64,000 nucleotides of DNA from Cotesia glomerata (GCF_020080835.1 NC_058163.1:5553318-5617317), one strand, 5' to 3'. Positions 33,931 to 46,391 are shown, counted from the first letter of the stretch. Program-made: numbers and translations. The notes: generated by a model not told the origin, from the sequence alone.

Positions 33931-36004
33931 CACTGTAAAAAAAACTGGTGTGAGTCCATGCGGTGTACACGGAAAAAAATTAACTGTTGCTGCAACAGGA
34001 GGCAGTCATGTTGCAGCAACAGGAAAAAATCCTGTTGCAGCAAAAGGATTTTCCTGCAGCTGCAACATGACTGCCTCCTGTTGCAGCAACAGAAAAAATC
34101 CTGTTACAGCAACAGGATTTTCCTGTAGCTGCAACAAGATTACTACTGTTATTGTGACTTAATAGTAAAATATAGTTGGGTCATTCCATGTCAAATTGAC
34201 TTACAGTTGGAATTGACCCCTTTTGATTTGGATAAATTTTGATCAGAAATTTTCTTTTATCATATAACGAACTTCTGCCAGACGAAAAAAAATTAAAAAA
34301 TTTTATTCAAAAGATATGCAAATTCAAAATTTCGCTATTTTTTCAGTTTTTTAATTTTGTTTTTGGAATATCTCGAACGTTATTATAGATACGGGAATGG
34401 CCTTTCGTTAAACTAAATTATATATTAAGCCTGCCTTTAAGATTACTCAAAAAAAATAAAAAAAAATTGAAATTAATTTATTATTTAATATTTCCACGTC
34501 GCATTTAATTTTTTAATGCTCAAAATTGCAATACTATGTATCTGCATAACTTTACCTTATTTAAAAGTTGCAAAGAACAAGAAAAAATTTTTTTTTGAAA
34601 TTCAAAAATTCATATTTAAAAAAAACACACACAGTTCTAAAAATTTCAGGGTCTTTTAAGATCAGTAGAAGGTACTATAAAAAAAAAAAATTGAGCCAAA
34701 ATTGTAATGGCAATCGAGATTTTTGACGATTTTCAAAAATTTAAAATTTGGCAAATTTGGCATTTTTTAAATTTGTTTCCAAAATATTTTTTTTTTTTTT
34801 CAATAGCCCCAAGTCTCCCCTTTCAAACAAACGAAAGGCCATTCCCGTATCTATAATAACGTTCGAGATATTCCAAAAACAAAATTAAAAAACGGAAAAA
34901 TAGCGAAATTTTGAATTTGCATATCTTTTGAATAAAATTTTTTAATTTTTTTTTCGTCTGGCAGAAGTTCATTATATGATAAAAGAAAATTTCTGATAAA
35001 AATTTATCTAAATCAAAAGGGGTCAATTCCAACTGTAGGTCAATTTGACATGGAATGACCCAACTATATTTTACTATTAAGTCACAATAACAGTAGTAAT
35101 CCTGTTGCTGTAACATGGCTGCCTCCTGTTGCAGCTACAGGAAAATCCTGTTGCTGCAACAGGATTTTTTCATGTTGCTGCAACATGACTGCCTCCTGTT
35201 ACAGCAACAGCTAATTTTTTTCCGTGTATGGTGTTAAAAATTCCGGTGTTAAGGGGGGGGGAGGAGGGGTAGGGTTTTAAAGGTGAAAAAAAAAGCTTAT
35301 TTTTGTGATTTTTTCGCGGTGATATGAGTGATATAATTTTATTAAATTTAATTACATATTATTGTACAACTATTGAAGTATATTAGAAAAAATTTTCAAT
35401 GAAAAATATTGATATATAAGCCGGTGACGTTGAATTTCCAAAGACGCCTTGAAAAAAAAAAGGGGTTTTGCGGTGAACATTGTAACTCGTTACCGGATCA
35501 TCTGAAACAAAAAAATTGATATGCGTTTTGAAGGGGATGAATTTCTCGAGGTTATCAGGAAGAGTTTTTTTTTTTTCATTTTTGTCTATTTTTTAATAAC
35601 AAATTAACCGCGATTTTTTTTAGCTAAAATCACGTTTTCCACTTTCAAGTACTGTAAAAAATATAAAAAAAAAAAAAAACCTCTTCCTGATTACCTCGAG
35701 AAATATATCCCCTTCAAAACGCATATCAATTTTTTTGTTTCAGATGATTCGGTAACGAGTTATAATATTCACCGTAAAACCCCTGTTTTCCGAGGCGCCT
35801 CTGGTGATTCAACGTCACGGGCTTAGGTATTAATATTTTTCATTGAAAATTTTTTCTGACATAGTTCAATAGTTGTACAATAATATGTAATTAAATTTAA
35901 TAAAATTATATCACTCATATTACCGCAAAAAAATCACAAAAATATGCTTCTTTTTTGCTTTAAAAACCCCCCCCCCTCCCTTAAATTCAACACCGAAATC
36001 AGTG
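33931..36004. mobile_element. CACTGTAAAAAAAACTGGTG foldback hosting a second inverted-repeat element
   Basis: The left end CACTGTAAAAAAAACTGGTG and the right end AACACCGAAATCAGTG are flanked by TA (33929-33930 and 36005-36006). The inner arms (35250-35983) pair: AAGGGGGG..AAGCTTATTTTTGTGA against TCACAAAAATATGCTTC..CCCCTCCCTTAA, and TTGTACAACTATTGAA against TTCAATAGTTGTACAA. A separate element (33968-35226) sits in its left arm. Confidence 0.6.
33968..35226. mobile_element. 1.26 kb inverted-repeat element with GTTGCTGCAACAGG clusters
   Basis: The ends CACGGAAAAAAATTAACTGT and its near complement ending TTTTTTTCCGTG are flanked by TA (33966-33967 and 35227-35228). Long arms of about 400-440 bp pair: GGGTCATTCCATGTCAAATT against AATTTGACATGGAATGACCC, and ATAGATACGGGAATGGCC against its complement. 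Near each end lie clustered CTGTTGCAGCAACAGG words, themselves palindromic. The unpaired centre (about 34415-34830) is AT-rich. ORFs here are by-products of the repeats. Confidence 0.85.
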
Positions 36005-36948
36005 TAGCAGTAACACTGTTCGCGGTAAATATTTTTTTTCGGTGTTAAATCGGTGATATAAATTTTCCGCTGTTGATGATATTTTAACTAACACAATTTT
36101 TATAATTAAACTTTTTATGTTTAATAATTAAAAATAAATAACCAAAAAAAGTTTATATTTAATTTAGAAGGTTTAAAATAATAAAATATTAATTAGATAA
36201 AAATTTTTAATTAAAATAAATACACTGTAAAAATATCGATGTAAAAATGGACCCGGAGCACTTTATGCGGCCGTGTAGCGTGAAATAATGGTGTGAAATT
36301 CTTTCGGTGTAAATTTTCGATCCGTGTTACTTTAATACCATTATTAAAGGATAATTTTGGGACATCATATAAATAATCGAAAACTTAAAAATAGTGCATT
36401 TTAGTAATTTTTTCATAATTTTTAAGTATTTTTTTTAAGATTTTCGGAATGTTTCTAAAATAATTTTAGAATCAATGCAATTTATTTGAAGCAATTTAGT
36501 TGAAATTTTTTTTTTAAATCTTATGTGGAACCTTTTTTGAATAATCTTAAAACATTTTTTTAACTATTTGAAAACAAATTTTGAATACTTATGAGACATT
36601 TTTCGGATATTTTTGAGACAATTTTGGAACATTTCTTGATTAGTTTTAGAGTGTTTTTACAACGAATTTGAAACATTTTTAGAACAATTTTACGACAATT
36701 TTGAACGTTTTTTAAATGATTTTCATAGAGTTAATTTATTTTTGCACAGCTGTAGATTTGTCCCGAAATTAATGGATGAAAAATTTTTTGGACAATTTTA
36801 GGACGTTTTTGGGACAATTTAAGAATTTACGAATTACCCATTTACGGTGAAATTCAAAGAATTTTTTTTTTTATGATAATCATATAATGCTGTTGTGTAA
36901 GCTATGGGAGAATATGTGTTACAATATGAGTTTATGTGCAAATGAAAT
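36005..36948. other. AT-rich DNA with one unpaired CACTGTAAAAAT end
   Basis: CACTGTAAAAATATCGATG at 36231, preceded by TA, followed by GTGTAAAAA/GGTGTGAAA words, resembles the left arm of the 926-2000 element. A matching right end was not found, so it is a truncated copy. From about 36360 to 36840 are many TTTTGGGACAATTTT-like words, a loose low-complexity repeat. Confidence 0.45.
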
Positions 36949-37272
36949 ATCTGAAAAAAAAAAAAAAAAAAAAAAAAAAAAACAAAGTTATCAAATTATT
37001 AATTTATCATGTTTAAAACATCCATTATATTATGAGAAACAAATTATATTATGACAAAAAAATTTGTTATACCAACTAAAGTATTTTGTCGAATCAACTT
37101 AAAGATTTTGCTATAGTAACGAAACTGTTTTGTTGTTTTAACATATCACTAACTTTGTTATAACCTAAATTTTATTATTTTAACTTATAATTTGTTATCC
37201 CTATGTTAACAAATTAATTTATTACCATAACATATCTTAGGTTATCTTAACAAAATTTTTTTCTGCGTGATA
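36949..37272. mobile_element. Possible foldback/MITE with poly(A) left end
   Basis: The left end CTGAAAA followed by a long A run and ACAAAGTTATC roughly mirrors the right GGTTATCTTAACAAAATTTTTTTCTGCGTG. The interior holds TTTTGTTATAR/ACAAATT words in both orientations. The target duplication is unclear. Confidence 0.4.
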
Positions 37273-40200
37273 GGTAGTTAAAAATATATCATACAATAAG
37301 ATATAGAACGTAATTAAATAATTGGTGCGTAATTAGTTAATTGGTGCTGTTATCTGATGTTACTTCAAAACTTTAAAATAAGACCAATTTTTCCTTAAAT
37401 TTCTGAAAGTAAATATATTCAAAATTATTTTCTTGAAATTTTAAATCGATTCAGTTGAATTATTTTTTAAAATTAAAAACTGTAAAATTTGAAGTTGAAA
37501 CAAAAAATTCTGCTGTTAGAAAGAGAAAGAAATATCGAATTAGTTGATAAAGTATGAAAACTTTGCAAAGAAAATTACAGATTGTGATTGTAATTTATAA
37601 ACTTCAGAATTTTTTCGCACTGAGAGTTCAGAATTAAGAGCTCAGTAACTGAGAATGTGACTAATTTCACAGATATCAATTTCAACAAAGATAACTTGTA
37701 AAAAAAGTATCTAAAACTGATAGTTAGGCGCATTCTCGCTGATCGCGCTTGAGACGTATTAGTCAGTATAACCTCACATAAATTAGCAAAAGGCTAGCAT
37801 CAATTCTAAGGAGTAATGGCAAATCAATCTGCCGAAGACGTAAAACAAATTTCTTTCTCAAGAGATTCAATACCCCATGTATTAATCTCTTATTCTCATT
37901 GATACAAAATGCGCTTTCTCTCACGCTTTGTCGACAGGTTTCACCTGATATTCTTCTTCTTTATACCGACATTCGCTTTTAGTTTGTTCCGATTTTCGAA
38001 TTGAATAACACCCGCTTAAGTCTGTGAAGTTTTGCCGCCCATAAGGCGCATCATCTATTGCCGTGACGAAAATCACTTTACGCAGATTTGCAGGTCCTTT
38101 GTCGCCTGTCTGTCTGTCTTTTTATGTTTAAATGGATGTCGAGTTGAGTAAATAAATGGCAAAAGTTCGATTTTAGTGACTTAAAAAATAAGGAAAATTT
38201 TTTTTAAACAAATTTCAAACTTTTCTTCTACAATAATATTATTAATTAAAAAATTTCAGTTTATATTTCATAAAAAAGTTTGGTAGAATAAATTTATCAC
38301 TAATTTTATATACCCATAAAAAAATAATTAATTTATTGATAATGTTTTTTAAATTATTAGTCTAAATAAAACAATAAAATATCCATGCATATTTTTGAAT
38401 CAGGTATCTTTTTAAGCTGCAGAGTATTCCCCAGATTCCAGCACTCAAGAGACTCTTTTGTCCTTCAGTATAATACTAGATCACGGCAGGACACCAGTTC
38501 TCACTCATTCACTCGTTTCCCACAGACTTTTCGAAATCCAGGAAATCTATTTCATTTTTTTTACTCTATTCTCACTGCATTTTATTATTATTTTTTTCGT
38601 CATCCTACATTTTTTGTGGCTCTATATATATTTAACGACACTGAGTAAACACTGATTTCTTATGGGAACCGCGGTCTATAGTATTATAGGTTATATGAAC
38701 CCTTAGGTAATCGTCCAGTCGACCAAATACACTGAAAACTGTCAAAGATACGAGGATTTTTTTATTGCAGACTTCACCTTTCTTCCATTTTTCTATTATT
38801 TCGTTTTCAAGATTTTAACCTGTGAATTATTTTCTTGAGCAATCCTTTTAGATTCCATTTTTTAGTTTAAGTTGACGTACCTGCTCTTATTCTATCACTT
38901 CTCACGAATACAATAATAAGAAAAGTTTGGTAAATTTAATAGTGGTTGTCTTAAGCGCTCGTGTCAGACGTAAATTAATTAGAGTAAAGTTTAAATATAT
39001 AAAAAGTTTTCATTATAAGATTTTTTATATTATTTTAAATTTTTTAATAATTTTATATTGTAAGTAAAAAAATAATTTTAATAATAAATTAATTACAAAA
39101 AGTTTATTTTATTTACAATTCAATTTTAAAGCTAGCTTAAATCTTTCCGCTGATGGAATTTTTTTTATACGAATTAAATGACCTCTTTTGTTTCGATGGC
39201 TTAATCATAAAAAAATAACTAATTAAATACCGGCGTTTAAAGAAGTCCTTTCGCTCCAGTTGAGTCATAACAACTGTAGTAGTAAATTTTCAATAAATTA
39301 AAATACAAAACCCATAAAAATTCCTAAAATTAAAAAATAAATAGTATATGAGGCATTAATCGTTGAAATTTTGAAAATTAAAAAAAAAAATAGTTAAATA
39401 CAAAAATTAATTTGACTGTTGTAAATCAGCTGTTAGTAACCTGTCCGTGATTTGGCAATGCTTTATTTCGGTTGTTTACATTTTTATTTGCACAATATAA
39501 CCTTAACCGTGTTTAACTTTTTGTAGTCAGTGTAAATAAATAAATTAATTAAAAATGTTTAGTCACAAAACCATAACATTCTAATGTCTCATGGCAGGAA
39601 TGCTAGTATTTTTTAATTATTGTTTTATTTTTCAATTATGAATTATGAAAATTTGTTAACAATAAATTAACTAATAAGTATGCATGAAAAACATATGCGC
39701 GTTAAAGTTTAGTTTGAATTTATTGAATGGTCTGAAGCTCGCGCGATACGCAACGTTGCCAAATCTTTTGACTCCATTTTATTGTAGGTAACTTGAGAAT
39801 TTTTTGTGATTTTTAAATATTAATTTCTCAATAAATATCTCGGTAACTGATATATTTTATTGCAAAAAAAGAAACCTGAATATTTCGAAAATCTGATTTT
39901 TAGTTTTTTTTTACTTCATCTAATCCATGACTGATAATATAATTCGAGAAATACTGCAAACGTCTGATTTTCTCGTAAGACTCTGAACAAATACTAATAT
40001 TTAAAAATTTTATTTTTTTAAAAATTTGTCCGGTAAAGTATAATTTAAACCTCACTATAAGATAAATAAGGACCTTAACTATTAGAAAAAAATTAAATTT
40101 ACTCATAATCTAATATTTTTTATTTTACATTGGCGGCGAAAGGACCTCCTTAAACGGTGAAATAATTGAGTATAGTATCAGCTGTCGTCAAGCTGTATTT

Positions 40201-40716
40201 AAAAATAAATCTTTATAGATCATTGCTCAATGGACAGAAAATTCTTCCAACTGCCAGCCGAAAAAAATTAATTACAATTATACAAAACAATTTCCATTCA
40301 ATAATTTTTCATAAGGCAGATGAGGAGATTAAAAAATAAATTGAGTTGAAAAATTGATTTTTTTTAAGTTATCATCCTTATCCCCCCATGAAGACTTGAA
40401 AAATCCACATCATATGTCATTAAAACCAAGTTTTTATATAACAATAGCAATTAATCGATTTAAAAAAATTTTTTGTAATTTTAGCAATCATTTTTCTTTC
40501 TATCAATGTGCTTTCGTGTCATTTATAGGTTTCAATCTTGATTTTTTGGCGATAATACAGCATACTGTAGCTCGTACTTGAGGTAGTTCTTCCGCGACAG
40601 CTCAAACAAAAAGTTTTGGGTCACTACTCATGTTGTACGTATCGACAGAGCTAAGATTGTATAGATTAAGTTTTTTAACGTTACTGTACTCCTCATCTAC
40701 TATATTCTCTATGCAT
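37273..40716. other. Intergenic, mostly unique-looking AT-rich DNA
   Basis: Less AT-rich unique stretches at about 37700-38130 and 38400-38540 could be regulatory or untranslated sequence. A 28-codon ORF (ATGGCAAATCAATCTGCCG, about 37816) is noted but has no support. No repeats with clear borders. Confidence 0.35.
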
Positions 40717-40717
40717 A

Positions 40718-41072
40718 TTAGGGTGTGCCAAAATGTAACTTCCTTGATGGACCTTTTAAAATTGGAATTTTGAGTTCCGCTTTTAACAGGAGTTGTGTTT
40801 GGGCATTTCCTGACATATTTTCAGCGTTAAGGATTTATTTGATTTTCATAGAATTTTTTACCAGGAGTTTTATTTAGACATTTTTGCTGGAATTTCAAAA
40901 TTTCAAAATTTGGCCGAACAAAACTCCTGATAAAAAATTCTATGAAAATCAAATAAATCCTTAACGCTCAAATATGTCAGGAAATGCCCAAACACAACTC
41001 CTGTTAAAAGCAGAACTCACAATTCCAATTTTAAAAGGTCCATCAAGGAAGTTACATTTTGGCACACCCTAA
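40718..41072. mobile_element. 355-bp near-perfect palindrome with TTAGGGTGTGCC ends
   Basis: TTAGGGTGTGCCAAAATGTA at the left is the complement of the right end, flanked by TA (40716-40717 and 41073-41074). Arms continue through CTTCCTTGATGGACC and AACAGGAGTTGTGTTTGGGC almost to the centre. A piece of the same arm lies at 19285-19340. Confidence 0.88.
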
Positions 41073-41207
41073 TACATATAAACCACACTACGTGAAATTT
41101 ATTTTAATTAATCATTAAAACTACGTAGTAATTAATTTTCATTTTCTGCGTGAAATTCCTTCGATGAAGAAAATTAAAAAAATTGTCATTTTCTCACACT
41201 TTTTCTA

Positions 41208-41439
41208 CACAGATAGAAAGGTTATGTTCACTCAAAAGAAAAATATTTTTTAAAAGGAAAACAATGAATTTATTGAGTCAATATAAAAAATTCTTGAGCT
41301 AAGATAAAATTCTTGGTTTAAAAAAAAAATTTCTTGGCTCAAGAATTTGTTCTCTAGTTCCGAGAAATTTATCGGTTTCCTTGTAGTAGTCTTGGTTTAA
41401 GAATTTTTGTCTTGAGCCAAGTTATCTTTTCTACCCGTG
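41208..41439. mobile_element. CACAGATAGAAAGG MITE
   Basis: CACAGATAGAAAGGTTAT and ATCTTTTCTACCCGTG form imperfect inverted ends, flanked by TA (41206-41207 and 41440-41441). The interior has CTTGGCTCAAGAA/TTCTTGAGC words like the other members of this style of element. Confidence 0.65.
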
Positions 41440-42007
41440 TATGCTACCAGTACAAAAATATCATTTTCAATCCACAGATTCGGTAGATTCTGGCGCCAAG
41501 TTCCGTTCAAATCTGCTGTAAACGGAGCGCCAGACTACCGACTATGTTTACTGTAAGCAGACGGTATTTTGAGGTTGCAAAATTTTATTTAATTCTACGG
41601 TACTTTTTTTTCCTAAATTGTATATTATAACAGTAATTCATACTTTATTTGACTGTTATTAATTAATTATATTCACTTATAACAATTAATCTACTTGAAA
41701 TTATTAAATTTAATCAGCACAAACTATAGCAACGCAAAAATTTCGATCCTGACTTTTTTTCGATGGGCAAAGTGATCTGCCACAGACTAAATAATTCGAG
41801 AATGCATAGTAATCCTTCATTAGATGGGAAATTACACTTAAAAAAAGATATTTCACAGCTTGCATCTACACTTGCCAGGGTGCGCTGGAATTATTTTTAC
41901 ATAAACTGTAGTTTCAAGGGGATAGTTTGCTATAAAAAATGCAACCAACGCGAGATTTAAGTTGGTACCAATTGTAAATTTTTATTATAATTACAAAAAA
42001 TACTAAA
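41440..42007. other. Intergenic DNA, unassigned
   Basis: A less AT-rich unique stretch at about 41475-41580 has an imperfect inverted pair (AGATTCTGGCGCCA..GGAGCGCCAGACT). A small ORF (41763-41960) has no recognisable features. Confidence 0.35.
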
Positions 42008-42691
42008 ATCCGAACAAAAACAGTTTCACTGTAAAAAAAATCGCGCCTAGTCCATGTTCACTGTAAATCGAAGTGTTTTAAAAGTGACTACAAATGGGCA
42101 TTTAACATGGGAAATTAAAACACATGGAAGTGTTTTAAAAGTGACTACAATGCTTCAAGATAGGAACAAAACACTTTATGTGTGTTTTGTTCAAACACTT
42201 GGATTTACAGTGTTCATAAGACTATTAAGAAAAAAAAATTTGTTTTTTTCTTTACAAAAATATATAAAATAAAAAAATTAAAAAATCCAAGTAACCGATG
42301 TGATTGTTTATGATTTTCGAAAATTAGAAAAATTTTGTTATAAATTTAAAAATTAAGAAAAAAATTTTGGAACGTACTTGGTGTGCGTCATTGTGTATTT
42401 CAATTTTTTTAAAGTCCTAGTAAATAGATTTTACGAATTTCATTAAAAGTAAAATATTTTGCAACCGCGCACACTAAATACGTTCCAAATTTTTTTTTTA
42501 ATTTTTAAATTTGTAACAAAATTTTTTTTAATTTCCGAAAATCATAAACAATCATATCGATTACTTGGATTTTTTAATTTTTTTATTTTATATATTTTTG
42601 TAAAAAAAAAAACAAATTTTTTTTTCTTAATAGTCTTATGAACGTGGACTTGGCGCCATTTTTTTTACAATGAAACTGTTTTTGTTCGGAT
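42008..42691. mobile_element. CCGAACAAAAACAGTTTCA palindrome
   Basis: ATCCGAACAAAAACAG at the left pairs with CTGTTTTTGTTCGGAT at the right. The arms continue through GACTATTAAGAAAAAAA, AAAATCCAAGTAACCGAT and GGAACGTA. A small MITE (42059-42212) interrupts the left arm. One arm of a second copy lies at 9590-9900. Confidence 0.82.
42059..42212. mobile_element. 154-bp CACTGTAAAT MITE nested in the palindrome
   Basis: Ends CACTGTAAAT and ATTTACAGTG, with TT on both sides. The uninterrupted right arm of the host palindrome (CCACGTTCATAAGAC) shows the empty site. The interior has two direct copies of GTGTTTTAAAAGTGACTACA. Confidence 0.75.
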
Positions 42692-42935
42692 TGCAGTTAT
42701 CTCATGTGTTAAGTGAGGTAAATCGTCTTCAAATTTTAATAGCATATGTATTATGCATTTGATTACTTATATTTTAAGTTTCGAGGATTTCTCAAAATAT
42801 TGCTTTCATAACCGTACTATCTTAAGGGGGCAAATACGTGTAGAAGGGCGTTTTCATGCTGATCTTCATTAATTTTTTTAAGGTATAAAAAATTAATGTT
42901 ATTTATTGAAACTATCAGGTTATTTTATACATATA

Positions 42936-43134
42936 CTAGCAGTTCGCCCCGGCTTCGCACGGGTATTTAACAAAAATGTTTAAATTAATTATGATGTAAT
43001 ATAGCCCATGTCAGCCGAGGATAGTGTAGCTTCCCAACGGTGAAAAAATTTTTTAAATCGGTTTAGTAGTTTTGGAGTCTATTCAATGTAAACAAACAAT
43101 CAAATTTTTTTCCTCGTTATGATATTAGTATAGA
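42936..43134 (-). mobile_element. Short non-autonomous Helitron
   Basis: On the minus strand it starts TCTATACTAATATCATAACG and ends with a hairpin-forming CCCGTGCGAAGCCGGGGCG followed by CTAG, inserted between A and T. TC start, 3' hairpin, CTAG end and A-T target are the Helitron signature. It is only 199 bp, without Rep/helicase. Confidence 0.8.
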
Positions 43135-43193
43135 TTATTTTTAATTTAATATTTTTATTTAAAAATTAATGGTTTTTTAAGTTTTTATATTAC

Positions 43194-43560
43194 GGCACAC
43201 AGGCTAAAAGATCTAATTTATACTAATTCGCCGTAACTCGCGCAAATTCAGGCTCACACGCTGAAAGATCTAATTCATACTAATTCGCCGTAATTTGCGC
43301 AAATTCGGGCACACAGACTAAAAGATCTAATTCATACTAATTCGCCGTAATTCGCGCAAATTCAGGCACACATACTAAAAGATCTAATTCATCAGAATTC
43401 GCCATAATTCGCGCAAATTCAGACGTACAGACAAAAAGATTTAATTCTTCGGAATTCGCCGTAATCCGCACAAATTGAAAATTGTAAATAATCGCTTTGA
43501 GAGTTTTAAAACCTGATTCACACAAATTCGCCCAAATTCGCTCAAATTCAGGCACAGAAG
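43194..43560 (-). repeat. 57-bp tandem repeat (19 codons), five clear copies
   Basis: The unit start GGCACACA recurs at 43194, 43251, 43308, 43365 and 43422, exactly 57 bp apart, with AAAGATCTAATTCATACTAA and TTCGCCGTAATTCGCGCAAA inside. Weaker copies continue to about 43680. Because 57 is a multiple of 3, the minus strand shows a repeating peptide (EFARI.AN..EL.L.V) in an ORF at 43337-43555. Other copies have stops, so it is not called a gene. Confidence 0.88.
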
Positions 43561-43830
43561 GATCTAACGTTGAAAATTATAAATGAACTCTTTGAGAGTT
43601 TTAAAATCTAATTCACTTACATTCGCCCTAATTCGCTCAAATACGGACACAGAAGAATCTATCGTTGAAAATTATAATGGCACAGAAAAATTATTTTTTT
43701 TATATGTGTATCTTCTATATGAACCTCAATTCCAAAAAAAAAAAAAGTAAAAATTTGAATATTTTAGAGGGCTGTTATAATAAGTCGTGATTTTTTACCA
43801 TTTTTTCATATTTGTTTATTGTAAAAAAAA

Positions 43831-46170
43831 TAGTTAAGGCATACAAAATGGAAAAATTATAATAAATAACATTTCTATTCACATACATCAGTCCATATAT
43901 GACCATATCAGGAAATTTTTTCACAAGTAGCTAAACCTTCTTACTTGTCGGTGCCTTAATGCCAACAAACGTGTCAACATAAAGCGTAAGAAAACAAACT
44001 GGTAAATATATGACGTCGTAGAGATAGAATAATAAGTAAATAAGACAACAAGTAGCCTAAGTATCCGTTTACCATTACAAGAAGAAGATAGAAAGCTGCT
44101 AATTAGGCGCCGCGCTTGTTCTCGAGCTGACTCCTCTCCGCCATAATGCCTTCTTCTTGTCTATCCCCCTATCATCATCATCCTCGTATCATGATTATGG
44201 TTAAAATAAGACGACGTAACATACCAGCTTGTTGAACAAAGAAAGTGCCAACGAGAATGTGAACGACACAACAAACAAAATTAAAAAGGAAAAAAAAAAG
44301 TACAGTTGAATTTCTTCAGACACACACATACACACGTGGGCTTCATTACCGGGTCGTGTTAATTAGTTGACGATAACTGATCAACCAAGACACGTTATAC
44401 CACATCAGTAAACTCGTCTTCGTCTTGGTCTTCCACAGTCGTTGTTGGTCTTTAACACTAATGTCGTTTTATTAACTTTTTATTTTTATTTAATTCAATA
44501 TACACCAGCATCACGACCTTTTGGTAATCAAATTCAATTCGACTAAATCAAGATTAATATTTAATTAGTTTGACAACTTGATTAATACACTATCATCAAT
44601 CAATACAATATTATCATCACTGACCAAATTGACTTAATCCTTGTGATTATGATACTCAATAACATGTATCTCCATATCATATCGGTAAAATAAAATAAAA
44701 TTAAATTAATGTACCAGTTTTAAGAATACAGTGCTTTTATTCTGGTGATGTACAGTTGAATGAATAAAGAAACTAAATGTTGTTTGAAGATAAAAAATAC
44801 AACATTAACAGCAGCAGAAGCACGTGGGAGACACGCCTACTGACAACCTGCCCCGGCTAACCCTGTTTGTAAGCAATTAACATTTGAGCTGCACAGAAGA
44901 GTGAGCTGAAGATAAAAAGAACTTCATTTAACTCTCTTTGAGCTCTTTAAATCCAACTCGAACTCCGTTTACGTTAATTAACTAAACGAAACTGTATTAT
45001 CTCTTTACCGAGTTTTAGTTCAAGGGAAATGAATTGTAGATGCATCTGCTTAAGACGAATAGCTAACAGACGTCGCGGTATCTTTTATCTAGTTTTTTTT
45101 TTCGATTGATTTTATTTGAATGTTCAAGAAAAATTGTTTGTACAAATTTATTACTATTTTTACGCTGTCCTTTTTTTAGATTTGAAATTTTTTGCTGTTT
45201 TTCTAAAATACAATAAACTTTCTTTGAAAGTTCAAACTTTTCTTGAATTCTTGATTTAGGAAGAATATCTTCTTCGACATTTCACTTTTGATTCAAGATA
45301 TTTAGTTTTATTTATTCAAGAAATCAACTTTTTGATCAATAAATTTAAACTATTAGATTAAGCAGATAAATTTCCGAAAAAATTTTATCTAAAGAAGAAA
45401 TATACACTGTAAATAATTCAGGAAGTGATTTGTAGAGAGAATGGAAAGTAAATGATTTTTGATTGATTAAATCTCTGAGGAGAGAAATTGACTACGAGAA
45501 AGATTTTATTTATTTTAATAATAAAAAAAAAACTTTGGTAAGGAAATTCTTTTTATTTTTTTTTATTCGATAAAAATAAAAAAATATTTGATATTCATAT
45601 AAAAATATCAAAATGCTAATTGAAAGATTTCAAAAATTGATAAAACTTTTTTTTTAGTTTGATATAACAAATAAATTTCAATACTTAAGATGTATCAAAA
45701 AATTTGAAAACAAAATAATCTTTACGAAAGTATAGTTTAATGTTTTAAAAGAATTTTTTAGAAAAATATTATTCATATTTATAAACCTAAACTTCAGGTA
45801 TTGAAATTTTTGTTAGTAATTTAGCATTTAAGGTAGTTGTCATGGTAAAATATTGTCAAAAAATTAGAGATTATATACGCCGCAAAAGTATATGAGCTTG
45901 TAGCTAAGTAATACATAGTTTTTACGCTAGACTGTACCCGTGGAGACGCAACCCATACAAATGTTTCTGTCCGACTCCGTAGATATATACTTTTTCATAA
46001 ATTGTTGAACTTTAATCCGTTATTTATAAATAGTTAGACGATCAAAAATTTTTTTTTAAACTCACAACAAATACATTAAAAAAAGACTGTAAGTTTTTTT
46101 GATAGTTTCTGACAGTTAAGAGACCAGATAATTCAAAGAGAATTTGGTAATTTTATTGTAAAATTGGATT
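43831..46170. other. Intergenic, mostly unique DNA
   Basis: A long, repeat-poor stretch, less AT-rich at about 43940-44460 and 44810-45080. There is no open frame or splice-bounded exon I can support. Unique non-coding sequence of this kind may be regulatory or intronic. Confidence 0.35.
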
Positions 46171-46174
46171 TAAA

Positions 46175-46391
46175 TCCCTACTAATATTATAAATGTGAAT
46201 TTAAGTTCTTGGAAGTATTAGAAGTAACATAGGATACTTTTTATTGAAGAAAAAAATTTATTTTTTACGAAAGATAAAAAAATTGTTTGTCAAAAAATTA
46301 GAATCACATTGATTCAGTTCTATTGGAATGTAATGATTCTTGATATTTATCGAAGAGCTTCAACGCGAGAGAACCAGCGAGTAAATGCTAG
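46175..46391 (+). mobile_element. Helitron remnant
   Basis: Begins TCCCTACTAATATTATAAAT and ends GCGAGTAAATGCTAG followed by T, the expected TC..CTAG termini. The start resembles that of the Helitron at 42936-43134 (TACTAATATTATAA). Confidence 0.55.

Larger units (their letters stand above)
42826..43830. mobile_element. Rearranged second copy of the TTAA element
   Basis: TTAA (42822-42825) is followed by GGGGGCAAATACGTGTAGAA and sequence matching, in reverse orientation, the right part of 10074-10787 (ATCAGCATGAAAACGAC, CTGATAGTTTC). It is interrupted by a Helitron (42936-43134) and a 57-bp tandem array, then resumes with TATGAACCTCAATTCC and AAGTCGTGATTTTTTACC. The opposite terminal part is missing after about 43830. 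Confidence 0.65.

Noticed and set aside
33905..34162. Cysteine- and serine-rich ORF in the GCAACAGG cluster
   Set aside because: Direct product of palindromic GTTGCAGCAACAGG words in a non-coding inverted-repeat element.
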